Below are positions 63,901-64,000 of a DNA stretch of 64,000 bases, one piece after another. The stretch covers positions 1 through 64,000 of the forward strand of contig NZ_FONY01000016.1 in the NCBI RefSeq assembly GCF_900113045.1, in the 5' to 3' direction. This DNA comes from Thermoflexibacter ruber. GTDB taxonomy: Bacteria; Bacteroidota; Bacteroidia; Cytophagales; Thermoflexibacteraceae. The number at the start of each line of letters is the position of its first letter. Position 1 is the first letter of the stretch. The notes under the pieces were generated by a model that was not told the DNA's origin, ran no database searches, and was given only the letters and a program-made list of their open reading frames with translations. A program made the position numbers and the translations under genes.

Positions 63901-64000
63901 TTATTAGCAATTCTGACAAATTCTAAATCAAAAGTGCTATTTGAAGCTAAAATACCACCACCATTGCTGTCAGTTCCCGCTCCGTCTGCTCTGCCTCTGG
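60975..64000 (-). CDS. Long secreted PMP-like beta-helix protein with T9SS sorting domain (5' part outside window)
   Basis: The frame stays open from 60975 through to the window end at 64000, so the ATG at 63878 is internal and the true start lies outside. At least 1008 residues are visible. The N-terminal part carries repeats of the form GGGI/GGGA followed by N-x-T-F/I and N-N-x-A (for example SGGAIYYASGEMKANNIFFGNNTA, GGGILLFQCDN), as in Pmp/polymorphic-type right-handed beta-helix surface proteins. A middle region with W-N-V-A-D-N-W-T-P and LVGNPYPSPINW follows. The C-terminus (about the last 80 residues) is a type A sorting domain: ITIFPNPVQEELKVKV, then IYDELGRKV and GLYIIELSQ. It should be exported by the type IX system and surface-attached. 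Confidence 0.88.
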   Translation of the reverse strand, partial: RGRADGAGTDSNGGGILASNSTFDLEFVRIANNYASLGGGMYSDNSLIYLSNMSSGYTVIGGFGLDNNIAATSGGAIYYASGEMKANNIFFGNNTATSTGGAIYVASSVVVTDFYADLTFRDNKVTAGAGGAVYLNSVTGWDTYPSNTISKATFLNNEANAGGGIFASNCNNLNLTNMIFNDNIATNNGGGILLFQCDNTKVQHITFKGNTANQGAGMFVQGSGGGSFETIDIYNTLFWGNRDNVPSPNSVTANNIGGIFPSMFNCLFEEDETSFATAHPNISYDAGTCIFNQDPQFLFDYAEDVMIVPKSPAAEKGAVLSPEVNDDRFGYIRSCIPDIGAIEVQRLWTGGIGNTASTAGTGNWNVADNWTPEQLLPTTEYAIPSDAFTVVIRSGAVTMNTNSAAHAVYLEGGTFTMNSNAQLSVKRLFQRSGGTFNSGEGTETVIFENDCHLPPYNLSQKNTIVSGRLTFNYLTVNNNDDLFVGSSQLIAVKRLLRLAVGNFYIDNNLALLSTANYTAMLINNTYSILGTNPMNTNRNVIVQRYVTPYAPRPVGLGYTYFSSPVQGTRVSDFAPIMNLVLDVGVNPYYWFNPFYTASNFPTFFKYVEGNNAIFEGGAAPQAGWRCPAINEVLEVGRGYIANLNSGVTMNFRGYLNNGTVNVPITRGGAAQSGWNLVGNPYPSPINWTTLYGLNSSIVTTGIWRRIATGQYTGIFDYYIQGTPVGSNGGTAEIQSSQGFFVRATTNGTLTMDNTVRTTSGYSNPQFFRTEEREEKNELEGFLRIELKNSRIADGTIISFYAKATEEIDTNFDMEKVMLNSNNAPNFYTKNKDKRIAINGLPSLTQRQVIPLYFMTYENGQHTISATHVSHFRENVLVILEDKTLGILHDLQSKPYTFTTTANNGAENSRFQLHIVPNTNTNFVEWAEITIFPNPVQEELKVKVLSKQAENLQIVIYDELGRKVMTGEIEKKRDVMEDNFDVSHLKNGLYIIELSQGTYKMTQKMLKQ

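Overview
The window reads as chromosome of a Bacteroidota bacterium, most likely of the Cytophagales type. The clues are low GC, C-terminal T9SS type A sorting domains on large secreted proteins, SusC/Oar-like TonB-dependent receptors with carboxypeptidase-regulatory N-termini, FKBP lipoproteins, DUF2480, TAnnTTTG-type -7 promoter boxes and a general lack of Shine-Dalgarno sequences. I see no tRNA, rRNA, CRISPR array or intact insertion sequence.

Layout. 1-2 kb: the end of one Uma2-type nuclease gene, a second Uma2 gene, then pheS. 2-3.2 kb: a solitary nuoD. 3.3-7.5 kb: a co-directional set of VWA membrane protein, coiled-coil membrane protein, CvpA-like protein and YajQ. 7.8-10 kb: lpxH-like hydrolase, VOC protein, MarR regulator and a small secreted protein. 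10.4-13.3 kb: a T9SS-exported M43 metalloprotease, convergent with small-type purL. 15.7-21 kb: a secreted trefoil-lectin metallopeptidase and a 1200-residue caspase/lipase fusion whose flanks carry copies of a dispersed repeat. 21-26 kb: TonB receptor and GAF-SpoIIE phosphatase. 26-29 kb: solitary DNA methyltransferase and a Tat-type Gfo/Idh/MocA oxidoreductase. 29-34 kb: soluble five-PAS histidine kinase, DUF4332 protein and an EboD-like sugar-phosphate cyclase. 34-38 kb: nrnA and three FKBP lipoproteins. 38-44.5 kb: transposase remnant, GT4 glycosyltransferase, MscS/cNMP channel, DUF1080 protein, DUF2480 protein, MpaB-like oxygenase and a NuiA-like nuclease inhibitor. 44.9-50 kb: large Oar-like receptor, a broken Cys-rich lipoprotein gene and tonB. 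50-64 kb: dnaN, acyl-ACP desaturase, two secreted proteins, a frameshifted secreted protein, an SLC12-like transporter, tyrS, acyl-CoA dehydrogenase and the 3' part of a very long beta-helix T9SS protein running off the end.

Most genes are housekeeping or cell-envelope functions in short transcription units. The least ordinary signals are: (i) an 82-bp repeat with terminal inverted repeats, whose two full copies each sit inside the loop of a long terminator-like hairpin in the same orientation relative to the upstream gene; (ii) the caspase/lipase fusion bracketed by copies of that repeat; (iii) a Cys-rich lipoprotein gene broken by one frameshift and two in-frame stops, and a second secreted-protein gene frameshifted within its signal peptide; (iv) an EboD-like cyclase without other ebo genes; (v) an interleaved palindromic element near 55.7 kb.
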